Assembly: GCA_910586255.1 (NCBI GenBank) | Contig: CAJUHR010000010.1 | Coordinates: 43,338-107,337, forward strand | DNA from: an uncultured Lachnospiraceae bacterium | GTDB taxonomy: Bacteria > Bacillota > Clostridia > Lachnospirales > Lachnospiraceae | DNA length: 64,000 nucleotides | Direction: 5' to 3' | In this document: positions 33,241 to 41,628 of the stretch, one piece after another | Position numbering within the stretch: the stretch's first letter is position 1 | How the letters are laid out: every line of letters starts with the position of its first letter | The notes under the pieces: model-generated | Databases searched by the model: none | What the model saw: the letters and a program-made list of their open reading frames with translations, nothing else | Told to the model about the DNA's origin: nothing | Made by a program: the position numbers and the translations under genes

Positions 33241-34536
33241 ATGGACTACTACAAAAACTTACTGTTAAGCATAAGCACCTATATGAAAAGCAAAGATGTT
33301 ATGCCTTGTGATCCCCCGTCAGAATATAACATTTTCCGCATTTTGGAAGTGGCCGAAAAAGAGGTTATCATGTGCCGGTTTTTAACCGATTTATTAAATC
33401 CTGAAGGGGCACATGGATGCGGAACACTATTTTTGAAATCCTTTTTGGAAAAGGTATTAAATAAACGTCAATTGAACGACACTTCACTTTCCCATACGGA
33501 TATCATCAAAGAATTTGTCATTGACAGTGAACGGAGGATTGACATTGTCATTAAAAATACCTGTTTTTTTATTCCCATAGAAGTTAAAATCTATGCCTCC
33601 GAACAAAACGGGCAATGCTATGATTATTACGAATACGCAAAAACCGTGGACAGCAATGCATCCATAGTCTATCTGACCCGGTTTGGGAATATGCCCTCTC
33701 TTTATAGCAGGAAAAATAAAAATGGGGATGAAATTGTCCCCTCCCATAAGATAACATGTATTTCATGGGAAAGAGATATATGGGATTGGCTGCGGGAGAT
33801 GCTGACCTGTTTAGATGAACCAATGAAGCAAATCATCGTGCAATATATGGATGCGGTTCACTCCATTGCAGACAGAAGGGCTGAAAAAATTATGGAAAAG
33901 AGCTTAGAAGTTTTATATGAATCTGCCGATTTTTTCCGTGCAGGAATACAAATCGAAAAATCCATGAAAGCTGCCAAAGTCAAGCTTATACGGCTTATAT
34001 TTGATGATTTCAAGGCAGAGATGGAAAAGATTTTGGCAAAATACGGACTGGAGCTTGAAAAGAATGCCCTTTACTATTCCTATGAAGAAACAAAACATGA
34101 TAAATTCTATGACTGCTACAGTACCTATCCCGGTTTGAATTATGTGATTAAAAAGGCGCATTTTTCCAAAAGCAGCCTGCAGATGTGGTTTCGGATCGAG
34201 ATTGAGCATAATCTTTTTGCCGGAATTTCTCTGTTTGACACAGAAGCCGCTCCTAGGGACGGAAATCTGGTAGGCTATCAGGTAAATGATATCACTGCAA
34301 AAATCATAGATGAGGCCGCCCGATATCTTAACAGAGACGTGATCACTCCTGCAGACTGGTGGTTTACCTGGTGTTATCCCAACGGCAAACGCCAGGATGC
34401 CTATTATGATGATGTGCCGGATTTCAAACATATGAATCCATGTGCTGTTGATCTTGTTGATGGACAAAAGCGGAAAGAATTTGTTAAAAACATGGTGATA
34501 GTTTTTGAAGAACGGCTTTTAAAATACCTATTGTAA
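33241..34536 (+). CDS. PD-(D/E)XK nuclease superfamily protein (PDDEXK_4-like)
   Basis: The 431-residue product contains CRFLTDLLNPEGAHGCGTLF near the start, then SERRIDIVIKNTCFFIPIEV followed by KIYASEQ, giving D101 and E114-V-K116, the D-x(n)-E-x-K site of PD-(D/E)XK nucleases. The pattern fits the PDDEXK_4 family of restriction-like proteins. The long C-terminal part (residues 200-431) is unassigned. The gene is visibly richer in A+T than its neighbours and stands alone, which suggests recent transfer, and may be a stand-alone defence nuclease. AAGGAG lies eight bases before the ATG. Confidence 0.8.
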   Translation: MDYYKNLLLSISTYMKSKDVMPCDPPSEYNIFRILEVAEKEVIMCRFLTDLLNPEGAHGCGTLFLKSFLEKVLNKRQLNDTSLSHTDIIKEFVIDSERRIDIVIKNTCFFIPIEVKIYASEQNGQCYDYYEYAKTVDSNASIVYLTRFGNMPSLYSRKNKNGDEIVPSHKITCISWERDIWDWLREMLTCLDEPMKQIIVQYMDAVHSIADRRAEKIMEKSLEVLYESADFFRAGIQIEKSMKAAKVKLIRLIFDDFKAEMEKILAKYGLELEKNALYYSYEETKHDKFYDCYSTYPGLNYVIKKAHFSKSSLQMWFRIEIEHNLFAGISLFDTEAAPRDGNLVGYQVNDITAKIIDEAARYLNRDVITPADWWFTWCYPNGKRQDAYYDDVPDFKHMNPCAVDLVDGQKRKEFVKNMVIVFEERLLKYLL

Positions 34537-34578
34537 AATCATGGCTCTGCGGTATCCCATTGACAAACCGACCGAAAA

Positions 34579-35109
34579 TTATCTTCGCGCATAGACCAAG
34601 TCCGTCATACCATTATATGACTCCGCATGAAGCAGTCTTAATTTAATCTCCCGTTTTCCCTTTCCAAAAAGCCGGATACCAGAGCCTAAAAGTGTGGGAA
34701 TTATTGTAATGTGATAACAGTCAATGAGATCCTCGTTGACCAACTGCGAAACGATATTGGCTCCGCCGCATATCCAAATGTTTTTTCCGCTCTCCGCTTT
34801 CAGCTTTCTTACCAAATCCACTGGATCCCTATCTGTAAACCGGATTTTTTCCGTGGAAGTCCGCTCCTTATGGGTAATCACATAGGTAGTAAAATCCTTA
34901 TATACCCATTCCTCAGGCGACAGTTCCGTTGTAATTTGATGATACGTATTCCACCCCATGATAACCGTATCAATACTCTCTGCAAACTTAGAATAGGTAT
35001 CCATATCCTCGCCATCATTGTCTTGTCCTCTCAGCCAATCAACACCGCCCTCCCTGTCTGCAATATACCCGTCAAGGCTCATGGCAATAAATAAACTGAT
35101 TTTCCTCAT
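34579..35109 (-). CDS. Dihydrofolate reductase-like protein (RibD C-terminal family)
   Basis: The 176-residue protein begins MRKISLFIAMSLDGYIADRE, then DTVIMGWNTYHQI, TTYVITHKE, NIWICGGANIVSQLV, and LIDCYHITIIPTLLGSGIRL, the standard pattern of the DHFR/RibD-C fold that binds NADPH. Members include pyrimidine reductases and many of unknown substrate; true DHFR residues for folate are not all evident. AAAGGA is about 12 bases before the ATG. It is a single gene on the minus strand next to a small membrane protein. Confidence 0.85.
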   Translation of the reverse strand: MRKISLFIAMSLDGYIADREGGVDWLRGQDNDGEDMDTYSKFAESIDTVIMGWNTYHQITTELSPEEWVYKDFTTYVITHKERTSTEKIRFTDRDPVDLVRKLKAESGKNIWICGGANIVSQLVNEDLIDCYHITIIPTLLGSGIRLFGKGKREIKLRLLHAESYNGMTDLVYARR

Positions 35110-35161
35110 GTTTTTCACCATTCCTTTCGCTTCGCTCAAGGTGCAACCCCATCAAAAGCAG

Positions 35162-35500
35162 CTACTCAACCCGAAGGTTCACCGGTCCGACAGTCAGGGT
35201 GCCTCCTCCAGCCACCTGATACCACTTGCCCCTCTCCAGGCGAATCTTTTCTGACATGCCAGGCGTAATATAATCAATCTTATACCTTTCACCTGACACA
35301 ACTTCTGTAAAAACCACATCCGTATCTACCGTTCCCGATACGGTTACGCTTCCTGTAATTGGCTGAATCTGTTCGGATTTTATCCATGCATCCCTCACGT
35401 CTGACAGGGAATGGGTATGTGATTTTTTAAACCAAAGCCATACCAAAAGCAGGAAAAGGAGCACCGTCACAAAACAAATTACCATGTTCTTTCTTTTCAC
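35162..35500 (-). CDS. Small membrane-anchored protein of unknown function
   Basis: The 112-residue protein starts with a single membrane helix (ICFVTVLLFLLLVWLWF) after a positive start MKRKN (GTG start at 35500 with AGAGG seven bases before). The rest is an extracellular beta-rich domain (GSVTVSGTVDTDVVFTEVV, GERYKIDYITPGM) ending with VGPVNLRVE. No cysteine for lipidation. I do not recognise a family. It precedes the DHFR-like gene by 52 bases in the same direction. Confidence 0.55.
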   Translation of the reverse strand: MKRKNMVICFVTVLLFLLLVWLWFKKSHTHSLSDVRDAWIKSEQIQPITGSVTVSGTVDTDVVFTEVVSGERYKIDYITPGMSEKIRLERGKWYQVAGGGTLTVGPVNLRVE

Positions 35501-35622
35501 AAAATTACCTCTCTCTGAATCCAAATCCATATGGATTTATAACGAACAAAAGTATACCATAAACCACTGCTTTTAGCTACCTTAATCCGCCATCTAAAGC
35601 TCTATTTCAACTCGTATTACAA

Positions 35623-35854
35623 TCACCTCCAGCGCCCGTTATCTTTAAACACCCGCCTTCCCTCTTGCTTTAACTTTGCCCGATTCCAGCACTGGTATCC
35701 CACCACTCCCATCCAGCCAATCCCTGTGGCCGCTGCCAGTCCGGCCAACCCATAGCGCCTGGTCATCACTCCGGCCAGCAGTACCCATGTGCTGATATTG
35801 ATGGTTGTCCCGATAACCAGGACATGCACCACTCCGACTCCCCGGAAAAATCCC
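35623..35854 (-). pseudogene. MATE efflux pump, C-terminal stub
   Basis: Only about 76 codons remain: VGFFRGVGVVHVLVIGTTIN, STWVLLAGVMTRRYGLAGL and TGIGWMGVVGYQ, the last two helices of a MATE-family transporter. The frame upstream of GFFRG runs into the fold-back element at 35855-36022, whose edge coincides with the point where homology begins. The first 80 percent of the gene is absent from the window, so the insertion came with a deletion. Confidence 0.75.
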
Positions 35855-36022
35855 ACTAGTATAACACGATTTAAATAACCTTCCATTTCGCTGGCCTGCT
35901 TTCCCGATAGCACAAAGAAAAAATGCTCAGCGTAGCACCACTACGCCTCCGCTTTTTCCTTTGCACTCTCGAAAAAGCATCCTCAACGAAATGGAAAGGT
36001 ATTTAAATCGCCTTATACTAGT
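35855..36022. mobile_element. 168-bp fold-back MITE
   Basis: The element begins and ends with ACTAGT. Its outer arms ACTAGTATAA, CGATTTAAATA and CCTTCCATTTCG are repeated inverted at the other end (CGAAATGG, AAAGGTATTTAAATCG, TTATACTAGT), and pairing continues to a central CGTAG-N5-CTACG (35931-35945), so nearly the whole 168 bases fold into one hairpin. It codes for nothing. It abuts the MATE stub on one side and the toxin-integrase region on the other. No family assignment is offered. Confidence 0.8.
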
Positions 36023-36099
36023 ACAGCATTGCATTAATCTCGAAATAATCAGTGTTTGATGTTTGCGTCAGTGCAAGGCGGAAGAAAGAGGCGATGCGG

Positions 36100-36189
36100 A
36101 TGGTTACATATGCTGATTTATTTCAGTTTTGTATCTTTATCGTTGCCCTGGTTGGGTTGTGCTATACAATCTTCAGGGGAAAGAAATAG
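36100..36189 (+). CDS. Holin-like small toxin, type I toxin-antitoxin candidate
   Basis: A 29-codon frame encodes MVTYADLFQFCIFIVALVGL followed by CYTIFRGKK: a short start, one membrane helix and a basic end. This matches the putative holin-like toxin family (Hol_Tox) of Firmicutes, peptides that depolarise membranes and are usually checked by an antisense RNA. GAGG lies eight bases before the ATG at 36100 (two bases before an alternative in-frame ATG at 36094, which is too close). The next 100 bases are rich in small stems, the place where an antisense antitoxin would be encoded. It lies between a fold-back MITE and a broken integrase. Confidence 0.75.
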   Translation: MVTYADLFQFCIFIVALVGLCYTIFRGKK

Positions 36190-36280
36190 CCGCCACTACT
36201 ACCAATAGCGACGGCTGGCCTCATAAGAGGTAACGTCATATACTGTTGAGGGTAGGCCGCTTCTCTGGCTTTCCCCTTCT
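36190..36280 (-). ncRNA. Possible antisense antitoxin/terminator region
   Basis: Just after the toxin stop codon come several stems: AGCCG with CGGCT, CCTC-ATAA-GAGG, and GGCCT with AGGCC. In characterised type I systems of this kind the antitoxin RNA overlaps the toxin 3' end from the other strand. No promoter was pinned down, so this is inference from position and structure. Confidence 0.35.
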
Positions 36281-37298
36281 GTTCTCAATATATCATATCT
36301 GGAAGAGGGCCAGCTGGAACATCTGAAGAATGTTCTGTATGTCAATTTCCATGGAAAAGAGCTATGTGACCAGTGTACGGAACTGGTACCGCGGGGAGAA
36401 AGTGGGGATGAGGCAAAAATCCGGATGTTTATCGCAAGTAAGAAGGCAGTGAACCGTCAGGATAACACATTGAAACAGTACAGCCGGGAAATCCTGAATA
36501 TGTTGGATTTCTTGGGAAAACGCATAGAGGACATTACCGGCATGGATTTACGGTATTATTATGGCGTAATGCGAGAGCAACGGGGGATTAAGATGTCAAC
36601 GATGCAGACCAGACTCCATTATCTCAGCAGCTTCTGGGATTTCCTGATTACAGAGGAGTTGGTGCATTCCAATCCGGTCAAGAAGGTGGGATTGCTGAAG
36701 ATTGAGAAGACGATCAAAAAGCCATTTTCTGCTGAGGAGCTGGAAGCGCTGCGGGTAAATTGTGGCAACCTTCGGGATCGGGCGCTGGTAGAGTTTCTGT
36801 ATTCTACCGGTGTCCGCGTTTCGGAATTGGTAGCGCTGAACGTTGGCGATATTGAGATGGGCCGCCAAGAGTTAATCGTGTATGGAAAAGGCAGTAAAGA
36901 GCGGAAGACCTATCTGACCGACAGTGCGAAATTTTATTTGCGCCGATACCTACAGGTGAGAAACCAGGAAGGGCTGGAGGATCGCCGCTGTTTGTGACAT
37001 TGGATAAACCACACGGTCGGCTGACTGTAGCTGGGGTGCAATACATGCTCCGGCAGCTGGGAGGCCGGCCGGGGTCAAAAATACCCATCCCCACCGATTC
37101 AGGAGAACAATTGCAACAGACTTATTGGCCCGAGGCATGAAAATAGAGGAGGTCAAGGAGTTCCTGGGACACGAAAAACTGGATACTACGATGATCTACT
37201 GTACGGTTAAGGAGGAAAACGTTCAAGCGTCCCACCGGAAGTACGCATACGGCAGGGAGCATGGTTTCAGGCGGGCGAAAATCGGCCGTCTTATTTAG
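36281..37298 (+). pseudogene. Tyrosine recombinase (integrase), two frameshifts
   Basis: The frame from 36281 gives YLEEGQLEHLKNVLYVNFHG, the SAM-like core-binding part (TLKQYSREILNMLDFLGKRI, LHYLSSFWDFLITEELVHSN) and the catalytic arginine region YSTGVRVSELVALNVGDIEM. Near 36980 the frame must shift to continue with SPLFVTLDKPHGRLTVAGVQ and again near 37065 to reach HPHRFRRTIATDLLARGMKI and FLGHEKLDTTMIYC, which supply the H-x-x-R, H and tyrosine residues. All catalytic residues survive but the enzyme cannot be made in one piece. The first few codons are missing at the toxin side. It marks a former mobile element. Confidence 0.85.
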
Positions 37299-37619
37299 TT
37301 TGCCCTGAAATTGACGGCTAAGGGCAGGCAGGAGGAAGAGATTGTCTCAGTAATATAGTGATCTTACTGTGTTAAATAGATACCCCTAAAATTATTTGGC
37401 TATAGACTAATACGGGAAATGATTTTTATCCAGATGGTATGGTTATACCTGTCAATAATATGCCCCAATACGATCTGTATTTAATTGCCGCCCAGAATTC
37501 CTATGCCATTTTAGCTGGTTTTGATGGTGCAATAACCGCTATTCGGAATATTTCCATTCAATTCAGCAATCCCTGCTTCTTTCACATTATCCTTCTTCCT
37601 TGATTTCCAATTTGTTTTT
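37299..37619. other. Intergenic stretch after the integrase remnant
   Basis: These 320 bases hold no gene I can support. A 47-codon frame from 37459 (MPQYDLYLIAAQNSYAILAG) lacks a ribosome site and a recognisable family and may be a remnant of the former mobile element. Confidence 0.4.
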
Positions 37620-38747
37620 TCAAAAAATTTTATCAGCTTCCTTCCGCCCCGCCCGGCACGCCGCGTCCTCCTTCACCAACTCAATGATAACCGCTGCCAG
37701 AGGGATAAAAAACAGAATCCCCATAATGCCGAAAAGCTTCCCGCCCACCATGGCGGCAACCAGGGTATAAAGCGGCGGAAGTCCCACAGAGCCCCCCACC
37801 ACCCGGGGATAAATAAACTGATTTTCCAGAAACTGTACCACCAGATATACGACCAGGCATCGAACCGCTGCTGACGGAGCCACCAATAAGGTAAGAAATA
37901 CACTGATCACACAGGAGATCAAAGCGCCGATATAAGGAATGACAGCGCATACCGCTGTCAGCATGCCCACCAGGCTTCCATAGGGCAGACGGAACAGGGC
38001 AAAGGCAGCAAACATCAGAATCCCCAGAATCACGGCCTCACAGCACTGACTGGATAAAAAATTCGCAAATGACTGGCGAAATACCGTACAGAAGCGAAGA
38101 ACATTCTCCTCCCATGCCGGCTTCAAATAGGCGTGAGCCAGCTTCCGGGCATGTCTGCCCAGCCGTTCTTTTTCCAGCAACATATAGATCCCGATAATCA
38201 CAGCAAAAGCAGCCGTTCCGATCATATTTACCGTAAACGAAAGGGCATTTATCACATTAGAAAAAAACACGTCCACGCCATTGGAAAAGCTTTGCATCAG
38301 CTTCTCCAAATCCAGATCCGAAAGGATTTCCTCCAGCCACAAAGCATCCGATTCCCGCCTGTTCAGATACGCAAACCAGCCGGGAATAGCAGCCTTCACC
38401 TGCTCATATACACTCTGGGATGAGCGGATAATTTCCGGAATCAGCAAGGTCAGAACCAACAGAAACACAAGCAAAATACCGGTTATGACAATCAGCAGGC
38501 TGACGCTCTGAATCTTCCTGTCAGACGGCTGTCTTTTGGCCTTTCCCCAAATCCTTCTCAACCGCCTTTCCACCCCGTTTGCCGGAACACTGACAAATAA
38601 CGCCAAAATGCCGCCGGCAATCACAGGAAGCATCAGAGCAACAAGCCTCCCCGCAAATGCTAAAACAGACGGCAGCTTTATGAGCGCCACAAACCAACTG
38701 ATTCCCACCATTGTCACAAACAAATTTTGTTTTGTTTTTCTGTCCAT
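37620..38747 (-). CDS. AI-2E family transporter
   Basis: The 375-residue membrane protein has the AI-2E/PerM layout: N-terminal helices (AGRLVALMLPVIAGGILALF), a long soluble part with two amphipathic stretches, then C-terminal helices holding SLVGMLTAVCAVIPYIGALI, VVQFLENQFIYPRVVGGSVG and ILFFIPLAAVIIEL. Family members export autoinducer-2 or act as sodium/proton antiporters; the substrate here is open. GAGGAAGG precedes the ATG at 38747. It follows the small four-helix membrane gene in the same direction. Confidence 0.9.
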   Translation of the reverse strand: MDRKTKQNLFVTMVGISWFVALIKLPSVLAFAGRLVALMLPVIAGGILALFVSVPANGVERRLRRIWGKAKRQPSDRKIQSVSLLIVITGILLVFLLVLTLLIPEIIRSSQSVYEQVKAAIPGWFAYLNRRESDALWLEEILSDLDLEKLMQSFSNGVDVFFSNVINALSFTVNMIGTAAFAVIIGIYMLLEKERLGRHARKLAHAYLKPAWEENVLRFCTVFRQSFANFLSSQCCEAVILGILMFAAFALFRLPYGSLVGMLTAVCAVIPYIGALISCVISVFLTLLVAPSAAVRCLVVYLVVQFLENQFIYPRVVGGSVGLPPLYTLVAAMVGGKLFGIMGILFFIPLAAVIIELVKEDAACRAGRKEADKIF

Positions 38748-38814
38748 TACCTTCCTCACTTCACTGTTTCCGCCAGATGCGGGTCACCATTTCCCCTCGT
38801 CAATCAAAAGAATC

Positions 38815-39153
38815 TCAATCCCTTTGTCTCCTCCCATAAACAAATCCGCCGACCCCGAAAATCACTGCAATGCCTCCCAACAGAATCCATCCGTTAAAGC
38901 CCTGAAACTCAAATTCCAGAGGCTGAGTGGCTGGCAAGAGAATCCCCAACGCCACAAACCCCGCCATACCCGCCAGATTAAGTAAACTGCGGTCCGGCAA
39001 GCTAAGGAGGCCGGCGCAGGGAATCAACAGCAAGGTAATGATATAAAAGAAAATATTCAGGGAATGAACCGCTCTGACCATGATCAGAAACAACAAAAGC
39101 CCGACCAGCAAATACATGGGAATCAGAAGAATCCGAAACATCCTTTTATCCAT
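38815..39153 (-). CDS. Small four-helix membrane protein
   Basis: The 112-residue protein consists of about four hydrophobic helices (ILLIPMYLLVGLLLFLIMV, IFFYIITLLLIPCAGLL, LAGMAGFVALGILL, GWILLGGIAVIFGVGGF) with a basic end (YGRRQRD). No family is recognised. AAAGGAG precedes the ATG at 39153. It is 67 bases upstream of the AI-2E gene and probably in the same transcript. Confidence 0.65.
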   Translation of the reverse strand: MDKRMFRILLIPMYLLVGLLLFLIMVRAVHSLNIFFYIITLLLIPCAGLLSLPDRSLLNLAGMAGFVALGILLPATQPLEFEFQGFNGWILLGGIAVIFGVGGFVYGRRQRD

Positions 39154-39178
39154 GGAACACTCCTTTATTTCCGCGAGC

Positions 39179-39220
39179 AATGAGCCAAGTGCCGTGCTTG
39201 CACGAGCATTTGGCGAATGC
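39179..39220. repeat. 42-bp dispersed repeat, copy 1
   Basis: These 42 bases recur exactly, in inverted orientation, at 49136-49177. The sequence is itself an imperfect palindrome (GCCAAGTGCCGTGC against GCACGAGCATTTGGC). It lies between the small membrane protein and the TSUP gene. Confidence 0.8.
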
Positions 39221-39230
39221 CGCGAGGCTC

Positions 39231-39260
39231 AAATACCCCGTTGCTTGCAGCGGGGTATTT
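39231..39260. repeat. Hairpin next to the dispersed repeat
   Basis: AAATACCCCGTTGC (39231-39244) pairs with GCAGCGGGGTATTT (39247-39260) apart from one G-T pair, around a 2-base loop. It may belong to the same element as 39179-39220, or act as a terminator for the TSUP gene that ends at 39348. Confidence 0.55.
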
Positions 39261-39347
39261 GATTGCCAAAAAGCACGCCAAAATATGGGGGCCATATTTC
39301 CCGCAAATCCCCATAAAACCATCTCCCATTGCCGCCAATGGAAGCCT

Positions 39348-40142
39348 CTACAGAAACTGTATGATATTATACACGCAAATTCCCATAATAACAACCATCA
39401 ATCCAATAAACAGCCGGTTCACCATGCCCGCATCCAGTTTCCGGTTCACAAAGCGTCCTGCCACCCCGCCGAAGATGCCGCCTCCCACCATCAGCACAAA
39501 AAGCCCAAAGCCAAACTCCGGCACAGTCCTTGTCACCAGGGTATTGATCAGGCTGGTAATCTGGGAAAACAGAATAATATACAGGGAATTCTGAGCCGCT
39601 GTCTTGGTATCCATGGAAAAAAAGAAAAACAGGACCACCAGATTGATGGGGCCGCCTCCGATTCCCAGGAAGGAGGAACAGATTCCCAGCACCAGGCCAA
39701 TGGCCATGCATGCCCAGACCGATGTCACATGGCGGGTGCGAATCTTATCCTTCCGGATCATGTAAAGCAGGGTTCCGAAAGTGATCACCAAAAGGCACGC
39801 CGCCTGAACTGCCCCCACCCGGTCCCGGTCCGGGGACATCTCCAAAATATACTGGAACATCATTTTCCCAGCCACCCCGCCGGCAGCAGCGCCAACGGCA
39901 AGGCTGGTGCCTGTTTTCATCTCCACCAGAGATTCTTTGCCGAGCCAGGCCTTCACCACCGAGTAGCAGGACATGGAAAGCACGGTACAGCCGGACAGGA
40001 AGCTGATGGAAGCCACACTGAGCACCCCAAAAGCATCCAGAAGCGGCTTGATGAGAACCCCTCCCCCGATTCCACAGATAGCGCCCACCACCGAGGCCCC
40101 AAAGCTGACTGCCAGAAAAATCACATACAAATACCAGGCCAT
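39348..40142 (-). CDS. TSUP family (TauE/SafE-like) anion permease
   Basis: The 264-residue membrane protein has about eight helices in two repeats, with the glycine motifs AICGIGGGVLIKPLLDAFG and SSFLGIGGGPINLVVLFFFF typical of TauE/SafE proteins that export sulfite, sulfonates or organosulfur anions. GAGGGG is about 11 bases before the ATG at 40142. No sulfur genes are adjacent, so the substrate is unknown. The gene lies alone between the AI-2E pair and the glycolysis-like operon, all on the minus strand. Confidence 0.85.
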   Translation of the reverse strand: MAWYLYVIFLAVSFGASVVGAICGIGGGVLIKPLLDAFGVLSVASISFLSGCTVLSMSCYSVVKAWLGKESLVEMKTGTSLAVGAAAGGVAGKMMFQYILEMSPDRDRVGAVQAACLLVITFGTLLYMIRKDKIRTRHVTSVWACMAIGLVLGICSSFLGIGGGPINLVVLFFFFSMDTKTAAQNSLYIILFSQITSLINTLVTRTVPEFGFGLFVLMVGGGIFGGVAGRFVNRKLDAGMVNRLFIGLMVVIMGICVYNIIQFL

Positions 40143-40374
40143 AATACGATTCCCCTCTCTTTTTCCAGGCACCACAGAAATCAAAACTTGTCATTTTTAC
40201 TATTGTGCCTTATCTTCTTCCAAAAATCAAGTGCGATTCTTTTCCTGACGCTTTGCCAGACCAAAACCAGAGCAACCATTACGTTTTACCCAAAAGGCAC
40301 GATGTCTTACGGTCAGCGCAGTGAATGCGCAGACCTGTCTGTTACAAACCAGACAGCCAAGAAGAAACATAAAA

Positions 40375-40426
40375 GGGAACGATAACCTCCGCCGGAATCA
40401 TTCCTTCCCGCGCCGTTATCGTTCCC
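40375..40426 (-). terminator. Intrinsic terminator of the aldolase operon
   Basis: On the minus strand GGGAACGATAAC (40426-40415) pairs perfectly with GTTATCGTTCCC (40386-40375) and is followed by TTTTAT. It lies 12 bases past the aldolase stop codon. Confidence 0.75.
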
Positions 40427-40437
40427 TCCCCACTCAC

Positions 40438-41586
40438 CTACTTTTTATACCGCTCCGCCATCTCCTCCAAGCTGACCTGCTCCACTAACGGCGCCTTGCC
40501 AAAGGAACCAAACTGCACGATCAGGGTTCCCACCACTTCCTTCACGCCCCGCTCCACACAGTCCACGATAGCAGCCACATCCTCATCCGGAATATTTCCA
40601 TACATCACCGTGTCCATAATCGGCGGAAGAAATGCCCGGGGGTCAAACTGATTCTTCTTTGTCTCCAAAAGTTCATAGATCCCCCCGATGGAAGCACTGG
40701 TCCGTTTCTCCGGATATTTGGCAAACAGTTCCTTCATGTTCCGGGTCACAGCCAGACGGATGTCCGTATCCACATTAATCTTGCTGATTCCGCAGGGAAT
40801 GGCCGCTTTCAGTTCCTCAATGGAAATGCCATAGGTATTGGAAAGCTCCCCTCCCAGGCCATTGATTTCATCCACAATATATTTGGGCACTGTGGAAGAG
40901 CCGTGGGACACCAGCGCCCCGAAAATCCCCAGATGGTTCATGCACTCCCGAATGGCAACGGCGATCTCCTTGCGCAGCTTCACATCCTTGCCCTTGGAAG
41001 CCCCGTGCATGGTGCCGTAGGAGATGGCCAGGGCGTCCACCTCCGTCTTTTGGAAAAATTCCACCGCGTCCAGGGGATTGGTGTAGGTGGAGGATGCGGA
41101 GAACACATGATCCTCCACGCCGGCCAGCACCCCCAGTTCCCCTTCCACGCTGACGCCCCGGGCGTGGGCATATTTTACCACCTCCCTGGTCAGTTCGATG
41201 TTCTCCTTAAACGGCAGGGAGGAGCCGTCAATCATGACAGAGGTATAGCCGCCCTCAATGGCTGCCACACAAGAATCAAAGTCCCGCCCGTGGTCTAAAT
41301 GCAGCACAATGGGAATCTCCGAATCCGCACCGTACTTTTTCACCGCATCGGCAATATTTTTCGCCCCCACCTTTTTGTCCTCTAAGGTGGCGTTCATAAA
41401 ATCCCGCCTTCCGCCCATAAACCCGTTGGCCAGGTCCGCCCCCTGGAGAATAGCCGCCGAACGGAACATCTCGTGAACCTCAATGGCTGCCTTGGCCTGA
41501 GCCACCGCGTTGACGTTAAATGCCCCCTGGCCGAAGCCGTACTTAACTGTTGCCTCCAACAAGGGACGTAATGGAATTAATGGCAT
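40438..41586 (-). CDS. Class II fructose-bisphosphate aldolase family protein
   Basis: The 382-residue protein has the class II aldolase pattern: GQGAFNVNAVAQAKAAIEV, IVLHLDHGRDFD with zinc ligand and catalytic residues, SVEGELGVLAG, YGTMHGASKG, VSHGSSTVP and KINVDTDIRLA. It is larger than the usual 285-310 residues, with an extended C-terminal part, as in one subgroup of ketose-bisphosphate aldolases. It should split a ketose 1,6-bisphosphate into dihydroxyacetone phosphate and an aldehyde. GAGAGGGG precedes the ATG. It is the last gene of the operon with phosphofructokinase, triosephosphate isomerase and a LarA-like protein, followed by a clear terminator. Confidence 0.85.
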   Translation of the reverse strand: MPLIPLRPLLEATVKYGFGQGAFNVNAVAQAKAAIEVHEMFRSAAILQGADLANGFMGGRRDFMNATLEDKKVGAKNIADAVKKYGADSEIPIVLHLDHGRDFDSCVAAIEGGYTSVMIDGSSLPFKENIELTREVVKYAHARGVSVEGELGVLAGVEDHVFSASSTYTNPLDAVEFFQKTEVDALAISYGTMHGASKGKDVKLRKEIAVAIRECMNHLGIFGALVSHGSSTVPKYIVDEINGLGGELSNTYGISIEELKAAIPCGISKINVDTDIRLAVTRNMKELFAKYPEKRTSASIGGIYELLETKKNQFDPRAFLPPIMDTVMYGNIPDEDVAAIVDCVERGVKEVVGTLIVQFGSFGKAPLVEQVSLEEMAERYKK

Positions 41587-41628
41587 AATTTACCCCTCTC
41601 TTTCTTTTATCTGTGCTTTTACCTGTCC

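Noticed and set aside
39180..40385. Long plus-strand open frame opposite the TSUP gene
   Set aside because: His/Pro/Gln-rich antisense translation without start signal; the minus-strand protein is clearly real.
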